Source: Kitasatospora cathayae
GTDB lineage: Bacteria; Actinomycetota; Actinomycetes; Streptomycetales; Streptomycetaceae
Assembly (NCBI RefSeq): GCF_027627435.1
Contig: NZ_CP115452.1
Location: 48,410-112,409, forward strand
Reading direction: 5' to 3'
DNA length: 64,000 nucleotides
Shown here: one piece after another, positions 9,394 through 19,438 of the stretch
Numbering within the stretch: the stretch's first letter is position 1
Layout of the letters: each line of letters starts with the position of its first letter
Program-made: the position numbers and the translations under genes
Notes under the pieces: generated by a model
The model's database searches: none
The model's input: the letters and a program-made list of their open reading frames with translations, nothing else
Told to the model about the DNA's origin: nothing

Positions 9394-10263
9394 TCACCGC
9401 TTCCCCCAGTCCCAAGGGGCCGACCGGGCGCCGCGTAGGCACGCCACCTGGTGGACCGCCAACTGGCGGACCTGGAAGTCAAGGTGGGCGCGGCGGACGG
9501 TGTCCATGACGGCGGTGAGCACGACGACGTCCCGCACGACCCGGTAGCCCGACCACGCGCCGATGTGACCGTAGGGCACGGCGGCGTCGGCCCGGCCGTG
9601 CGCGGTGTAGGTGTCGTCGTAGGCCCGCAAGTCGTCGCGGTGGCCGCGCAGTAGCTCGTTGCGCCAGCGCGCGGCGACCAGGTCCCACTCCCGGTGGCCG
9701 CGCCACAGCGGTCTGCGCAGCGCCAGCCGCGGGTGGATCCCGTCGTCGTGGCAGCGGGTCAGCTGTCGGGCGCCGAGGATGACGGTGGGCGGAGTCGGCC
9801 AGTCGACGTCTTCCCACTCCGCGCGCAGCCAGGCGGCGTGCTCGCGCAGGAACCAGCGGTCGGACTCGCTCAGCGGGGTCTTCTCCAGGTCGTCCAGCAG
9901 ACCGGCGAACGGGTCGTGGTCCTCCAGCCACGGCGCCGCCCCGGGAGGGATCCGGTGCACGGCGGCGGTCACCCGCGCGCTCAGCGACTCGTCCCTCCGC
10001 TGTTTCCCGGGGTTGTGCCAGAAGGTGACGGCCCGGCCGGCAGCCGTGCGGACGCCGCTGTAGTACGGGGCGGCGACGGCCACCCGGTGCAGTTCCAGCA
10101 GCTCCGCGCCCCGCACCAGCGCCCGCGCGTCGTCCAGACCCGTCTGCACCAGGGCGATCGCACGCGGCGCGGGCAGCGACCACACGTTGACGGGGTGGTC
10201 ACTGACCAGCTCGGCGTGCCGGGCGTCGTCGCCGGAGGCCGTGCAGGCCTGGGTCAGGGCCAC
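9394..10263 (-). CDS. aminoglycoside-phosphotransferase-like protein, probably inactive
   Basis: 289 residues from a GTG (10263); the start is uncertain because no clear ribosome site is seen and the frame is open to about 10557. Family features remain: HPVNVWSLPAPRAIALV (usually the ATP-lobe NxVxRLxxxxVxRV), RAVTFWHNP (hinge) and GHREWDLV near the C-terminus. The catalytic loop HGDxxxxN is replaced by CHDDGIHPRLAL and the DxD/DFD motif is not evident. It therefore looks like an APH-fold protein that has lost kinase residues, or a gene under decay. Such genes in Streptomyces often sit beside HTH regulators; here the neighbour is an IstA-like protein. Confidence 0.55.
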   Translation of the reverse strand: MALTQACTASGDDARHAELVSDHPVNVWSLPAPRAIALVQTGLDDARALVRGAELLELHRVAVAAPYYSGVRTAAGRAVTFWHNPGKQRRDESLSARVTAAVHRIPPGAAPWLEDHDPFAGLLDDLEKTPLSESDRWFLREHAAWLRAEWEDVDWPTPPTVILGARQLTRCHDDGIHPRLALRRPLWRGHREWDLVAARWRNELLRGHRDDLRAYDDTYTAHGRADAAVPYGHIGAWSGYRVVRDVVVLTAVMDTVRRAHLDFQVRQLAVHQVACLRGARSAPWDWGKR

Positions 10264-10703
10264 GTAGGACGCCGTGACGTCCCGCCTGCGGGCGTGGCTG
10301 GTGGTCCTGAGCAGCGCGCTGGTGCTCGGTCCGATGCTCACGGAGCATTCCTCGGATACGAAGTCGGTGGGCAAGGAGTTCTGTCCGGGACAGTTCCAGG
10401 TGCTGTCCCGGAGCGGTCGGCGCCGCGCGACAGTGGTACGCACCGGCATCTCCGCCCGTACCCGCGTGCCGTCCAAGCCGGGGTCGGCGACGCGGCGTCC
10501 GGAGGCGTTCCCGGCGACGGGGGACAGGCTGCGGCCGCTGGTCGGGTCGAGGCCCACCGGGTTGTGTTCGGGCTTTCGGGAGCCCGGTCGGTGGCGGACG
10601 TACGGGGCGCACCGCTCGGGGCGTGCTGCAGGACGGCAGTCGACGTCGTACCCGGCTGACCTCCTCCGCGGCCATGCGACGGTGCTGGTGCGCTCGGCGG
10701 CCG
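10264..10703. other. intergenic, no feature recognised
   Basis: 440 bases between the APH-like gene and the IstA-like gene, both on the minus strand. The APH reading frame runs on through most of it, but without similarity to the family. No hairpin or repeat stood out. Confidence 0.3.
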
Positions 10704-12020
10704 TCAGTCGGCGGCTTCCGGTGCGGATGCGCGGTGCCGGAACCGACTCCGCGCAGGGGAGGCGGATCCGTCTCGCGATTCCGTGGCGCGGGCGAGCGGC
10801 TTGGTGGGCTGCTGGTCGTCACGTCGGGACGGGGCCTGGTCCTCGTCCGTGGCGGCCCGACACCGCGGGCGACGGGTTCTTCCTGCCGCCAGGGCTCGCG
10901 CCCCGGCGCCGGAGGTCCGGTTCGGCCGTTCCAAGGTGATCGGGCCACTGTGCTCGGCGACCGTCTGGCCCGCCCCCCTCGGAGCCCTCGGGAAGCGGGC
11001 GATGACCGCCCCGCGAGTGGTGGTGACCGACAGGTGTGGTTCGTCCAGCCGACGGCGGATCCCCACCTCGTTACCGGCGAGACCCGGGAGCAGGTAGAAA
11101 TTGCCCTCGAACGACACGCGTCCGTGAGGATCGACCCTGCGCTGAACGCAGATGCGAGCCGGGAACGGCTTCGGGGGCAGCGGCAGCAGGGCCTGGGCGC
11201 TGCAACCCGTCCGTCGGTGCCAACGGTCCGAGCGCTCGGCCAGGCGGTCGAGGCTGTCCTGGGCCGCCTGCACGCTGGGTTCCTCGGCCGCGGTGTTCCA
11301 CCAGTGAAGGACGACGGAGCGGTGGGCGCGGACGACGGGGCCGGGCGCTTCCATCTGCGGGCGGATCGCGATGGAGGCACCGTAGTGGACCGCGATCTGG
11401 TGGAAGACGGCGGTCACCTTGCCGGCCGTCGAGCAGACCGGCCGGGTCCGGTCGAACAGCCAGCGCTCGCCGGTGCCGCCGAGGCGACGCAGCACCTGGT
11501 CCAGGGCGGCCACGTAGTGCGGGAGGTCGTCGGTGTCGGCCAAGGCGGCCCGCCAGCGGCCGGATCGCGTGAGCGAACCCATGAGCAGGTGCACCTCGCG
11601 CCCGCTGTCCCATTCGACCGGTGGGGGCGGAAGCCGTACCCAGTCGAACCGCAAGTCTTCGACGGTGCCGCAGCCGGGGCTGGCCCTCCCGCGGTGGCAC
11701 GATCCGCAGCGCGGACGCGTCAGGTGCCTGCGCAGGGCGCGGGTGAAGGTCGAGTAGGCGCGGTCGTAGCCCAGCTCGACGATCTCGCCGTAGAGCACGT
11801 TCGCCTGTAGGTGCGGATCGTCGTCGAGTCGTTGCTGGCAGTACGGGACGAACTGCAGGAAATCATCATGGGTCACTGCTCGGATTCCTATGGTCCGCTC
11901 TCCGTTGAGGTAGGCCCTGACGGTCTTGCGGTCACGGCCCAGGAATCGGGCGATTGCGGAGATGGACCAGCCCTGCTGGTGCAAGGCGAAAACGTCTCTG
12001 CATTCCTCTGGACTGAGCAT
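10704..12020 (-). CDS. IstA-like (IS21-type) transposase homologue, first copy
   Basis: 438 residues, ATG with TAGGAGG seven bases upstream. The N-terminal HTH (GWSISAIARFLGRDRKTVRAYL) is the IstA/Mu-type DNA-binding domain. An rve-like core follows: LRFDWVRLPPPP carries the first acidic residue and WLFDRTRPVCSTAGKVT the second. The usual third block, KGVVEKANH, reads GPVVRAHRSV, so the catalytic Glu is not in place. The C-terminal 80 residues are basic and low complexity. No istB gene or terminal inverted repeats are nearby, so this is not a working IS21 element. It is homologous to the protein at 27250 (same HTH, same central blocks), and the upstream regions also look alike. It may be a domesticated DNA-binding protein. 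Confidence 0.75.
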   Translation of the reverse strand: MLSPEECRDVFALHQQGWSISAIARFLGRDRKTVRAYLNGERTIGIRAVTHDDFLQFVPYCQQRLDDDPHLQANVLYGEIVELGYDRAYSTFTRALRRHLTRPRCGSCHRGRASPGCGTVEDLRFDWVRLPPPPVEWDSGREVHLLMGSLTRSGRWRAALADTDDLPHYVAALDQVLRRLGGTGERWLFDRTRPVCSTAGKVTAVFHQIAVHYGASIAIRPQMEAPGPVVRAHRSVVLHWWNTAAEEPSVQAAQDSLDRLAERSDRWHRRTGCSAQALLPLPPKPFPARICVQRRVDPHGRVSFEGNFYLLPGLAGNEVGIRRRLDEPHLSVTTTRGAVIARFPRAPRGAGQTVAEHSGPITLERPNRTSGAGARALAAGRTRRPRCRAATDEDQAPSRRDDQQPTKPLARATESRDGSASPARSRFRHRASAPEAAD

Positions 12021-12340
12021 CCGAACCTCCTAGCCATCAGACTTCGCCGCCGCAGGGTCCTTGAATTAGTGGCGGCCGCCAGGCATGGTCGAAAAATACA
12101 GCATGAAACAGAACCGCTCAAGGGGCGGAAACGTTTCTTTTTGGATGCCTCCATGGGAATTTCGGAGAGCGGGAACTCGCCCTCCCTCGCTCGGGACGCG
12201 GGGCTCACCGCCGCCCCGCTGGGATTGGGTCCCGACTTCACAGCATAACCATCGTGAATTCCGGGGATTCTTCAGAGCGTTGCGAGAACTGCATATTAAA
12301 GGACGCTCGAATCGCGCGCATATGAGGACGGCGGGCGGCC
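12021..12340. other. intergenic upstream of IstA-like copy 1
   Basis: 320 bases of lower GC than the surroundings. Read leftward, an AAACGTTTC...GTATTTTTCG...CATG stretch resembles AAACCTTTC...GTATATTTCC...CATG upstream of the second IstA-like gene (27120-27210). This suggests a shared promoter region. Nothing else recognised. Confidence 0.35.
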
Positions 12341-12763
12341 TCACAACGGCAGTCGGCAGGAAACCGTCTTGGTTCCGTCGAGATGGAGACGGTACGCCCA
12401 TGCGCCGGCGATGCTCTCCACCAGAAGCAGCCCGCGTCCGCCTTCCTGACAGGCGGTTGCCCGGTGTGCCTGGGGAGCACTCGCGGAGCGGTCTCGGATA
12501 CCGATCGCGAGCCACCGTTGCTCGAGTGCGATCGTCACCCTGATCGGCTGCTCGCTATCGGTGTGTTTGATCGCGTTCGTCAGAAGCTCCGTGGTCAGGA
12601 GTTCCGCGTCGTCGGTGAGGTGCGCCATCTCCCAGTGGATGAGAATGGCCTTCACGGCGTGGCGTACGGGCCGCACGCAGTGGGGCTCCGGCAACACGAA
12701 CATGGTGAGGCGTCGCCCCTGCGTGTCATGCGCGTCCAGGCGTGGCAGGTCTGTCGAGGTCAT
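12341..12763 (-). CDS. RsbW-like HATPase (anti-sigma-factor kinase type), first copy
   Basis: 140 residues with GGGA upstream of the ATG. HATPase_c_2 fold: N-box LLTTELLTNAIKHTDS (Glu and Asn for Mg-ATP), G1 box AIGIRDRS and G2 box EGGRGLLLVESIAG. Proteins of this kind bind ATP and sequester or phosphorylate sigma-factor antagonists; Streptomyces genomes carry dozens. It lies 104 bases after the PKS stop on the same strand and could be the last gene of that transcription unit or independent. No sigma factor or anti-anti-sigma gene is adjacent, so the partner is unknown. A second such protein is at 30451. Confidence 0.85.
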   Translation of the reverse strand: MTSTDLPRLDAHDTQGRRLTMFVLPEPHCVRPVRHAVKAILIHWEMAHLTDDAELLTTELLTNAIKHTDSEQPIRVTIALEQRWLAIGIRDRSASAPQAHRATACQEGGRGLLLVESIAGAWAYRLHLDGTKTVSCRLPL

Positions 12764-12867
12764 GGTCGTTCCCTGTTCCGTCCCCCGGCGAAGGCGGAAT
12801 CCCGTGCTTCGCGGTCAGGCAGTGGCTTGGCGCGCCGACGGCCCGGACTGAGCTCAAGAGTTCTTCC

Positions 12868-15800
12868 TCAGCGGTCCGTGTCGGCTGTGGAGTCCTGCGG
12901 CCGGTCCGACCGCGGCGAGCGGGGAGCGGTGAGCTCCACGGCTCGGGGCACGGCGTCGCCGGGGGAATCCGGTGCTGCGTCGGTGGTCAGGCCGATGCCG
13001 ATGTGCTGTGCGAGGCCGTCGGCGAGAGCCGCCAGAGTGGGGTGGCCCGCGACGAAGTCGCCGGCGAGCCTGACGTCGAGCGAGGCTTCCAGTCGGGTTC
13101 GCAGTTCGATGCGGAGCAGGGAGTCGAACCCGAGCGCATTCAGCGGGGTCTGCGGATCCAGGGTGCTGGCCCCCAGCCGGAGGACGGTGCGGATGTGTTC
13201 GGCCAGGTAGTCCTCGAGGAGCGTGCGGCGGGCGAGGCCGGGCTCCGCAGCCCGCAGCTCGCGTCGGATGTCGCGCGCCGCGTCCTGGCCGACCGTCTGC
13301 GCGGAGGTGTCGGGCGCCTCGGGCGTGAGGAGGGCGAACAGCGATGACGGTCGGCCGGCCGGGGGGATCCAGGTGTCCGGCGGGCCGGGGATGACGCCGG
13401 TGCGTACGCGGCCGTGGGTCAGGAGTTCCGCGAGGGCCTCGAGTCCGTCGGCGGTGGGAATGGTCTGGTAGCCGCGGGTCGCGAAGTCGGTGGCGACCCC
13501 GGTCTCGCCCCAGGGGCCCCAGTTCACGGCCAACGTGGGCAGGTCCAGGGCGGTGCGCCAGGTGGCGAACGCGTCGAGCCATGCGTTGGCGGCCGAGTAG
13601 GCGCCCTGGCCCGGGTTGCCGAGCAGGGAGGCCATGGAGGAATAGAGAACGAACCAGTCGAGTGGCAGTCCGGTGGTGGCCTGGTGGAGACGCCAGGCGC
13701 CGGTGACTTTGGGACGCCAGACGCGTTCCAGCTGGTCGTCGGTGATGTTGGACACCGCGGCGTCGTCGAGGACCATCGCGGCGTGGATGACACCGCGCAG
13801 TGTCCCGCCGTCGGCGGTGGCTTCGGCCACCAGTCGCTCGGCGATGCCGGGCTGCGCGATGTCGCCGAGCACGACGCTGATGCGGGTCCCCTGTTCGAGC
13901 AGTCCGGCGAGGACCCGTTCGGTGTCGGCCGAGGGCGGTGTGCGTCCGTTGAGTACGAGGTGGGCGGCGCCCTGGCCTGCCAGCCATTGGGCCGTGGCGA
14001 GGCCGACGCCGCGCAGGCCTCCGGTGATGAGGTAGGCGCCGTCCGCTCGCACCGGCGAGGGCGGGTCGCGCAGTACGGCGGTGGTGTGGCCTTCGCCGGG
14101 TACGGTCAGGACCAGTTTGCCGATGTGCCCGGCACCGGCCATGAGGCGAAAGGCGTCGGCGGCCTGCGCGAGCGGGTAGGTCCCGCACGGCAACGGGGCC
14201 AGGCCGCCTCGGTCGAATTCGGCCAGGACCTCGCCCAGCAGCTCGGCGAAGGTGTCCGCGCGGGCGTTCTGGAGCTCGACGAGGTCGACCGTGCTCATGG
14301 TGATGTTGTGCCGTAGCGGTGCGAGACCCAGCGGGGTGTCGGCGAGGATGTCGCGCACCCCCAGCTCGACGAACCTGCCGAAGGGGCGCAGCGTTTCGAG
14401 TCCGGCCCTGATGGCAGGTCCGGAGAGGGAGTTGAGGACCACGTCGACGCCCTCTCCGGCGGTGGCGGCGCGGGTCTGCTCGGCGAAGTCCAGTGAGCGG
14501 GAGTCCATGACGTGCCGGACGCCCATCGCGCGCAGGTATCGGCGCTTGTCCTCGCTGCCGGCGGTGGCGAGCACCTCAGCGCCCAGGCGCCGCGCGACCG
14601 CGATCGCGGCCAGTCCCGTCCCGCCGGTGGCGCTGTGGATCAGGACACGCTCGCCGCTGGTGAGCCTGGCGACGTGGCGCAGCGCGTACCAGGCGGTGAG
14701 GTAGGCGATGGGCAGCCCGGCGGCCGTCTCGGCGGTCAGGCCCGCCGGGACGGGGGCGACGGCGGCGGCGGGCACGGTGGTGAAAGTGGTGAAGAGACCG
14801 CCTCGCACGTCGACGGCGAGGACTTCGTCGCCGGCGCGCAGGTGCCTGACGCCCGGTCCGACGGCGGTGATCACACCGGCGGCTTCGAAGCCGATCCGGT
14901 AGCCCGCTTCGTCGTCGGTCGCCAGCATGCCCATGGCGGTGAGCACGTCGCGGAAGTTCACGCCTGCGGCGTGGAGGCGCAGTTCGACCTCACCGGGGCC
15001 GGGAGCACGTCGTGCGGTGGTGGTCAGGCGCAGGGCGTCGAGGTCGCCGAGCCGCCCTGCGTGGAGCTGGAACCGGTCGGTGCCGTAGTGCACGGTTCGG
15101 GTGACGGCGGTGGCGCGTTCGGTTTCGGACAGGGGGGTGTAGGCCAGCCGGGCGATGTGGCGGGTGTCACCGCGCAGGGCGATCTCGTCCTCGGGGGGGT
15201 CGGTGAGGAGTTCGGCCGCGAGCCGGTGCAGGTCGACGTCGGCGGGGTCGGCGTCGACGAGGGTCGCTCGCAGCTCCGGGTGTTCGTGTGTCAGGACGCG
15301 CACCAGTCCGCGCAGGGCGCTCTGGGCGGGGTCGCAGGGCTGCCCAGGCTCCGCATCGTGGGCGGACCGGGTGACGGCGAACAGGCGTGTGGGCGCGCTG
15401 CGCGCGATCGCGCTCTGAGCGGCGGCGAGCAGGCGGCGGGTACGGTGCAGCGCGATCGCGGCGGCGTCGTCCTCGGGCGCGGACGGCGCGGACAGGAGGA
15501 CCACGGTGCACGGCGCGGGTGAGGAGTCCCAGTGCCGGGCGATGGTCTGCTTGAGCGGCTGGAGGGTGGCGCTGTCGACGGGAGCGTCGAGGACTTCGGT
15601 GCGCGCTCCGGCGCGCTCGAGGGCGTCCGCCAGTGCCCGGGCGGATCCGTCCGCCTCGCCGATGACGAGCCAGGGTCCCGGGCCGGCCGGTTCGGGGTCC
15701 TCCCGGCGCGGCACGGGCTGCCAGCGGGTTTCGAGGAACCACCGGTCGACGGTCTCGTCGGCCCGCGAGCCGTGGCGTATGAAGCGCAGCGCGTCGATCT

Positions 15801-18800
15801 CGACGAGGGGGTTACCCGCCTCGTCCAGCAGCCGCACGTCTCCGATGATGCTGTCCGCGGCGCAATGGGTGAGCCGGGCGTGCGCGTAGCGGGCGTCCTC
15901 GGGGGCTGCGAGTATTCGCATGGCGCGCACATGGACGGGCAGCACCAGGCCGTGGCCCGGTTCGCGGATCAGGCCGGCGACGACGAGCTGGGCGCACAGG
16001 TCCAGGAGCACCGGGTGGATCCGTAGGCCGTGGCGGGCGGTGCGTGCCGACTCCGGCAGCGTCACGCGGGCCCAGAAGCCGTCGCCCTGGGCGGAAGTGC
16101 TCAGCTCGGTGATGCCGCTGAAGGCCGGACCGTGCTCCAGGCCTCGTGCGCGCAGACTCTCGTACAGGGCGCGCGGATCCAGGACGACGGGATGGTCGGC
16201 GGTCAGCGCGGCCACGGAGGACGCCGACGCCCGGGGGGCGTCGATGCGACGCAGAACCGCGGAGGCCTGCCGTACCCAGGTTCCGTTCCCGTCCTGACCG
16301 AAGACTTCGCAGTCGGCGCGGTCGGCGCCGGTCAGGGTGACGGTCGTGCCGATGGGCGTGTGGGCGTCGAGGTGCATCAGCTCGCGAAAGTGGATGTCGG
16401 TCGCTTCGACGTCGTGCGCGGCGCCGTGGAAGACCTCGCCGGCCGCGGTCAGGGCCAGGGCGCAATAGGCGGCGCCGGGCAGGACGGGTTGGCCGTGGAC
16501 CCGGTGGTCGGTCATCCAGGGCAGGACGTCGGTGCCGGTGTCGGCGTGCCAGGTGTGGCGGGGTTGGTCGCCGGGCACCTCCGTGTGTGTGCCGGGCAGG
16601 GCGGCGGGCGCGCCTTCGGTGTGCCGGGAGGCCGCTCGGGGTGGGGTGACGTCGGTCCAGTGGGGCCGGCGGTTGAAGGTCAGCGCGGGCACGTCGGTCA
16701 GGCGGCCGCCGGCGTAGAGGCGGGACCAGTCGACGCCGACTCCCGCGCAGTGCAGGGCGGCGAGCTGTGTGCGGAAGGTGGTGCGGTCGTCTTCCCCCTT
16801 GCGCAGTGTCGGCAGGATCACGGGTTCGTGCACCAGGCCCGTCAGGCTCTGGGAGAGGGGGCGGGTGACGACGGCGTGGGGCGAGATCTCGAGGTACACC
16901 TGGTGGCGGTCGGCGGCGGCTGCGGCCACCGCGGCGCTGAAGCGTACGGGGCGGCGCAGGTTGGCGCACCAGTAGGCGGCGTCGAAGATCGGGGTGTCGC
17001 GGGGGTCGTCCAGGACGGTGGTGTAGAAGGGGATGGTCGGTCGGCTGGGGGTGAGCCCGGCGAGCGCGGCGGCGAGGTCCGCGAGCAGCGGGTCGACCTG
17101 GGGGCAGTGCGAGGCGACGTCGACGTCGATCATGCGTGCCACGACTCCGCGGGCCTGCCAGGTGGTGGTCAGGTGCCGGATGGCGGCCACGGTGCCGGCG
17201 ACGACGGTCGAGTCGGGCGCGGCGACGACGGCCACGGACACCGTGTCGTCGCCGATGGCGGCGAGGTCGTTCTCGACGGTCGCGCTGTCGAGGCCGACGC
17301 TCACCATGGCGCCGGCTCCGGCGATCCGGGTGAGGAGAGCGGATCGTCGGCAGATGACGCGGACGCCGTCGGCCAGGGTGAGTGCTCCGGCGGTGACGGC
17401 GGCCGCGACTTCACCCATGGAATGGCCGATGACCGCGGCCGGCTCGGTCCCGTGATCGCGCCAGGCGGCGGCCAGGGCGACCTGCAGGGCGAACAACGCG
17501 GGTTGCACGTGGCCGCAGCCGCTGATGTCTTCGCGGTCGCGGACGGCTCGCAGAACGGAGAACCCGGTTTCGGCGGTGATCAGCGCATCGGCTTCGGCCA
17601 GGGTCTCGGCGAAGGCCGGCTCGTGGTGGAGCAGGCCGTGCCCCATGCCCTGCCACTGCGAGCCCTGACCGGAGAACACCCAGACGGGACGGCGGCTGAC
17701 GCCCGCGCCCACGTGGCCGCGGACGACGCCGGGGTGGGCTCGACCGGCTTCGAAGGAACGCAGGGCGTGCGTCAGGTCACGGTGGGAGCCGGCCACCACG
17801 CCGAGCCGCCCGCGCCCGGGGGAGCGGCGCAGCGCGAGGGTGTGGGCGATGTCGTGCAGGGGGGTGGCGGCTCCCTCGGTCTCCAGCCAGCGGGCCAGGC
17901 GCGCGGCGGCGGTGGGCAGTGCGTCCGGGGAGCCGGCGGCCAGCAGGAACACGTGGGGCGGGGTGGCCTGCGCCCGCGATGGCGGGGCGTCGGTGGGGAC
18001 GGCGGCCGCGTGTGTGGGAGCGCCGGCGGTGGGATCGCCGGGGAGGATGACGGTGCGGCGGCGGGCGGGAGCCTGTTCGAGGATCACGTGGGCGTTGGTC
18101 CCGGAGAAGCCGAAGGAGGACACCGCCGCCAATCGCGAGGCCGTCCGGGTGGGCCAGGCGGACAGGCTGGTGGGGACGAACAGGCGGGTGCCTTCGGCGC
18201 TGATGGCCGGGTTCCATCGGGTGAAGTGCAGGTTGGGCGGGACGAGCCCGCGCTGGAGGCAGAGCACTGCCTTGATCAGGCCGATGACACCGGCCGCCGG
18301 TTCCAGGTGGCCCACGTTCGTCTTCACCGAACCCAGCGCGCAGCGCCCCTGCCCCACGCCGTAGACCGCGGCCAGGCTGGAGAACTCGACGGGGTCGCCG
18401 ACGGGTGTGCCGGTGCCGTGCGTTTCCACCAGGCCCACGTCGCGCGGGTCGGTTCCGGCTCGGGCGAGGGCCTGGTGGTAGAGGGCCTGCTGGGCCTCGG
18501 CGGAGGGCGAGGCCAGGACGTCGGAGCGGCCGTCCTGGTTGACGGCCGAGCCGCGGACCAGGGCCAGGATGCGGTCGTCGTCCCGTAGCGCGTCTTCAAG
18601 GCGTTTGAGGACGACGACGCCGCAGCCTTCGCCGCGGACGAAGCCGTCCGCGGCCGCGTCGAAGGTCCGGCAGCGACCGGTGGGCGAGAGCATCCCCATG
18701 CGGGCGAAGGACATCGTCGTCCTGGCGCCGAGCATGAGGGTGACGCCGCCGGCCAGCGCGAGATCGCACTCGTCGTTCCGCAGGGCTTGACAGGCCAGGT

Positions 18801-19359
18801 GGACCGCCACGAGCGAGGACGAGCACGCGGTGTCCAGTGCCACGCAAGGGCCCTGTAGGCCCAGCAGGTAGGAGATGCGCCCCGGGGCGACGCAGTGCCC
18901 GTTGGTCAGGATCGCGCCCTCGAGTTCACGGGGCTGGCCGGAGAGGGCCTCCATGTAGTCGGTGTAGCTCAGGCCCGCGAACAGTCCCGTCGAGGTTCCC
19001 GCCAGTCGCTCCGGGGGGAGTCCGGCGTGTTCGAGCGCCTCCCACGTCACTTCCAGGAGCAGCCGGTGCTGGGGGTCCAGAACGTCGGCCTCCTTGCCCG
19101 AGACCCCGAAGAAGTCGGCGTCGAAACCGGCGACGTCGCGAAGGTAGCCCCCCCACAGCGGCATCGGCCCGGCGGCGTGGGCCGGGGCGGCGGCCACGTG
19201 CCCCGCGCGGCTTATCGGCGGCTCGCCGACCGCGTCCTGGCCGGCTTCGAGCAGCCGCCACAGTGCGGCGGGCGAGTCGATGTCGCGGGGGAGTCGGCAT
19301 GCCGTGCCGACGACGGCGATGTGCGTGTCAGCGGCTCTCGGGTTCTCTGCGTGGCCCAT
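12868..19359 (-). CDS. highly reducing type I polyketide synthase (KS-AT-DH-ER-KR-ACP)
   Basis: 2163 residues. KS: DTACSSSLVAVH with Cys about 179, THGTGTPVGDP and KTNVGHLEPAAG. AT: GHSMGEVAAAV with Ser about 647 and a DVASH selectivity motif, closer to methylmalonyl (YASH) than malonyl (HAFH) types. DH: HRVHGQPVLPG near 948, with HPVLLDLCAQ. ER: HSATGGTGLAAIAVARRLGA near 1573. KR: GGLRGVGLATA near 1776, with LYSSMAS and YSAANAW. ACP: LGFDSLLRIELR with Ser about 2081. This domain order is that of mycocerosic-acid-synthase-like enzymes, which make fully reduced methyl-branched chains iteratively. There is no loading module and no thioesterase. The start is ATG 19359 with GGAG eight bases upstream; GTG one codon before is possible. 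It follows the free ketosynthase and DUF5988 genes, spaced 79 and 97 bases. Confidence 0.93.
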   Translation of the reverse strand: MGHAENPRAADTHIAVVGTACRLPRDIDSPAALWRLLEAGQDAVGEPPISRAGHVAAAPAHAAGPMPLWGGYLRDVAGFDADFFGVSGKEADVLDPQHRLLLEVTWEALEHAGLPPERLAGTSTGLFAGLSYTDYMEALSGQPRELEGAILTNGHCVAPGRISYLLGLQGPCVALDTACSSSLVAVHLACQALRNDECDLALAGGVTLMLGARTTMSFARMGMLSPTGRCRTFDAAADGFVRGEGCGVVVLKRLEDALRDDDRILALVRGSAVNQDGRSDVLASPSAEAQQALYHQALARAGTDPRDVGLVETHGTGTPVGDPVEFSSLAAVYGVGQGRCALGSVKTNVGHLEPAAGVIGLIKAVLCLQRGLVPPNLHFTRWNPAISAEGTRLFVPTSLSAWPTRTASRLAAVSSFGFSGTNAHVILEQAPARRRTVILPGDPTAGAPTHAAAVPTDAPPSRAQATPPHVFLLAAGSPDALPTAAARLARWLETEGAATPLHDIAHTLALRRSPGRGRLGVVAGSHRDLTHALRSFEAGRAHPGVVRGHVGAGVSRRPVWVFSGQGSQWQGMGHGLLHHEPAFAETLAEADALITAETGFSVLRAVRDREDISGCGHVQPALFALQVALAAAWRDHGTEPAAVIGHSMGEVAAAVTAGALTLADGVRVICRRSALLTRIAGAGAMVSVGLDSATVENDLAAIGDDTVSVAVVAAPDSTVVAGTVAAIRHLTTTWQARGVVARMIDVDVASHCPQVDPLLADLAAALAGLTPSRPTIPFYTTVLDDPRDTPIFDAAYWCANLRRPVRFSAAVAAAAADRHQVYLEISPHAVVTRPLSQSLTGLVHEPVILPTLRKGEDDRTTFRTQLAALHCAGVGVDWSRLYAGGRLTDVPALTFNRRPHWTDVTPPRAASRHTEGAPAALPGTHTEVPGDQPRHTWHADTGTDVLPWMTDHRVHGQPVLPGAAYCALALTAAGEVFHGAAHDVEATDIHFRELMHLDAHTPIGTTVTLTGADRADCEVFGQDGNGTWVRQASAVLRRIDAPRASASSVAALTADHPVVLDPRALYESLRARGLEHGPAFSGITELSTSAQGDGFWARVTLPESARTARHGLRIHPVLLDLCAQLVVAGLIREPGHGLVLPVHVRAMRILAAPEDARYAHARLTHCAADSIIGDVRLLDEAGNPLVEIDALRFIRHGSRADETVDRWFLETRWQPVPRREDPEPAGPGPWLVIGEADGSARALADALERAGARTEVLDAPVDSATLQPLKQTIARHWDSSPAPCTVVLLSAPSAPEDDAAAIALHRTRRLLAAAQSAIARSAPTRLFAVTRSAHDAEPGQPCDPAQSALRGLVRVLTHEHPELRATLVDADPADVDLHRLAAELLTDPPEDEIALRGDTRHIARLAYTPLSETERATAVTRTVHYGTDRFQLHAGRLGDLDALRLTTTARRAPGPGEVELRLHAAGVNFRDVLTAMGMLATDDEAGYRIGFEAAGVITAVGPGVRHLRAGDEVLAVDVRGGLFTTFTTVPAAAVAPVPAGLTAETAAGLPIAYLTAWYALRHVARLTSGERVLIHSATGGTGLAAIAVARRLGAEVLATAGSEDKRRYLRAMGVRHVMDSRSLDFAEQTRAATAGEGVDVVLNSLSGPAIRAGLETLRPFGRFVELGVRDILADTPLGLAPLRHNITMSTVDLVELQNARADTFAELLGEVLAEFDRGGLAPLPCGTYPLAQAADAFRLMAGAGHIGKLVLTVPGEGHTTAVLRDPPSPVRADGAYLITGGLRGVGLATAQWLAGQGAAHLVLNGRTPPSADTERVLAGLLEQGTRISVVLGDIAQPGIAERLVAEATADGGTLRGVIHAAMVLDDAAVSNITDDQLERVWRPKVTGAWRLHQATTGLPLDWFVLYSSMASLLGNPGQGAYSAANAWLDAFATWRTALDLPTLAVNWGPWGETGVATDFATRGYQTIPTADGLEALAELLTHGRVRTGVIPGPPDTWIPPAGRPSSLFALLTPEAPDTSAQTVGQDAARDIRRELRAAEPGLARRTLLEDYLAEHIRTVLRLGASTLDPQTPLNALGFDSLLRIELRTRLEASLDVRLAGDFVAGHPTLAALADGLAQHIGIGLTTDAAPDSPGDAVPRAVELTAPRSPRSDRPQDSTADTDR

Positions 19360-19438
19360 CACATGGTCTCCTACGCGCTTGCGCGAACGGGGTGGGGAGC
19401 GCTCGCCGTCCGGGGACGCGGCCGCCGGAGGCCAGGGG

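Noticed and set aside
9479..10183. Long open frames in other phases of the APH-like, PKS and NB-ARC genes
   Set aside because: Arg/Pro-rich shadow translations caused by high GC at third positions; no family similarity or ribosome sites.
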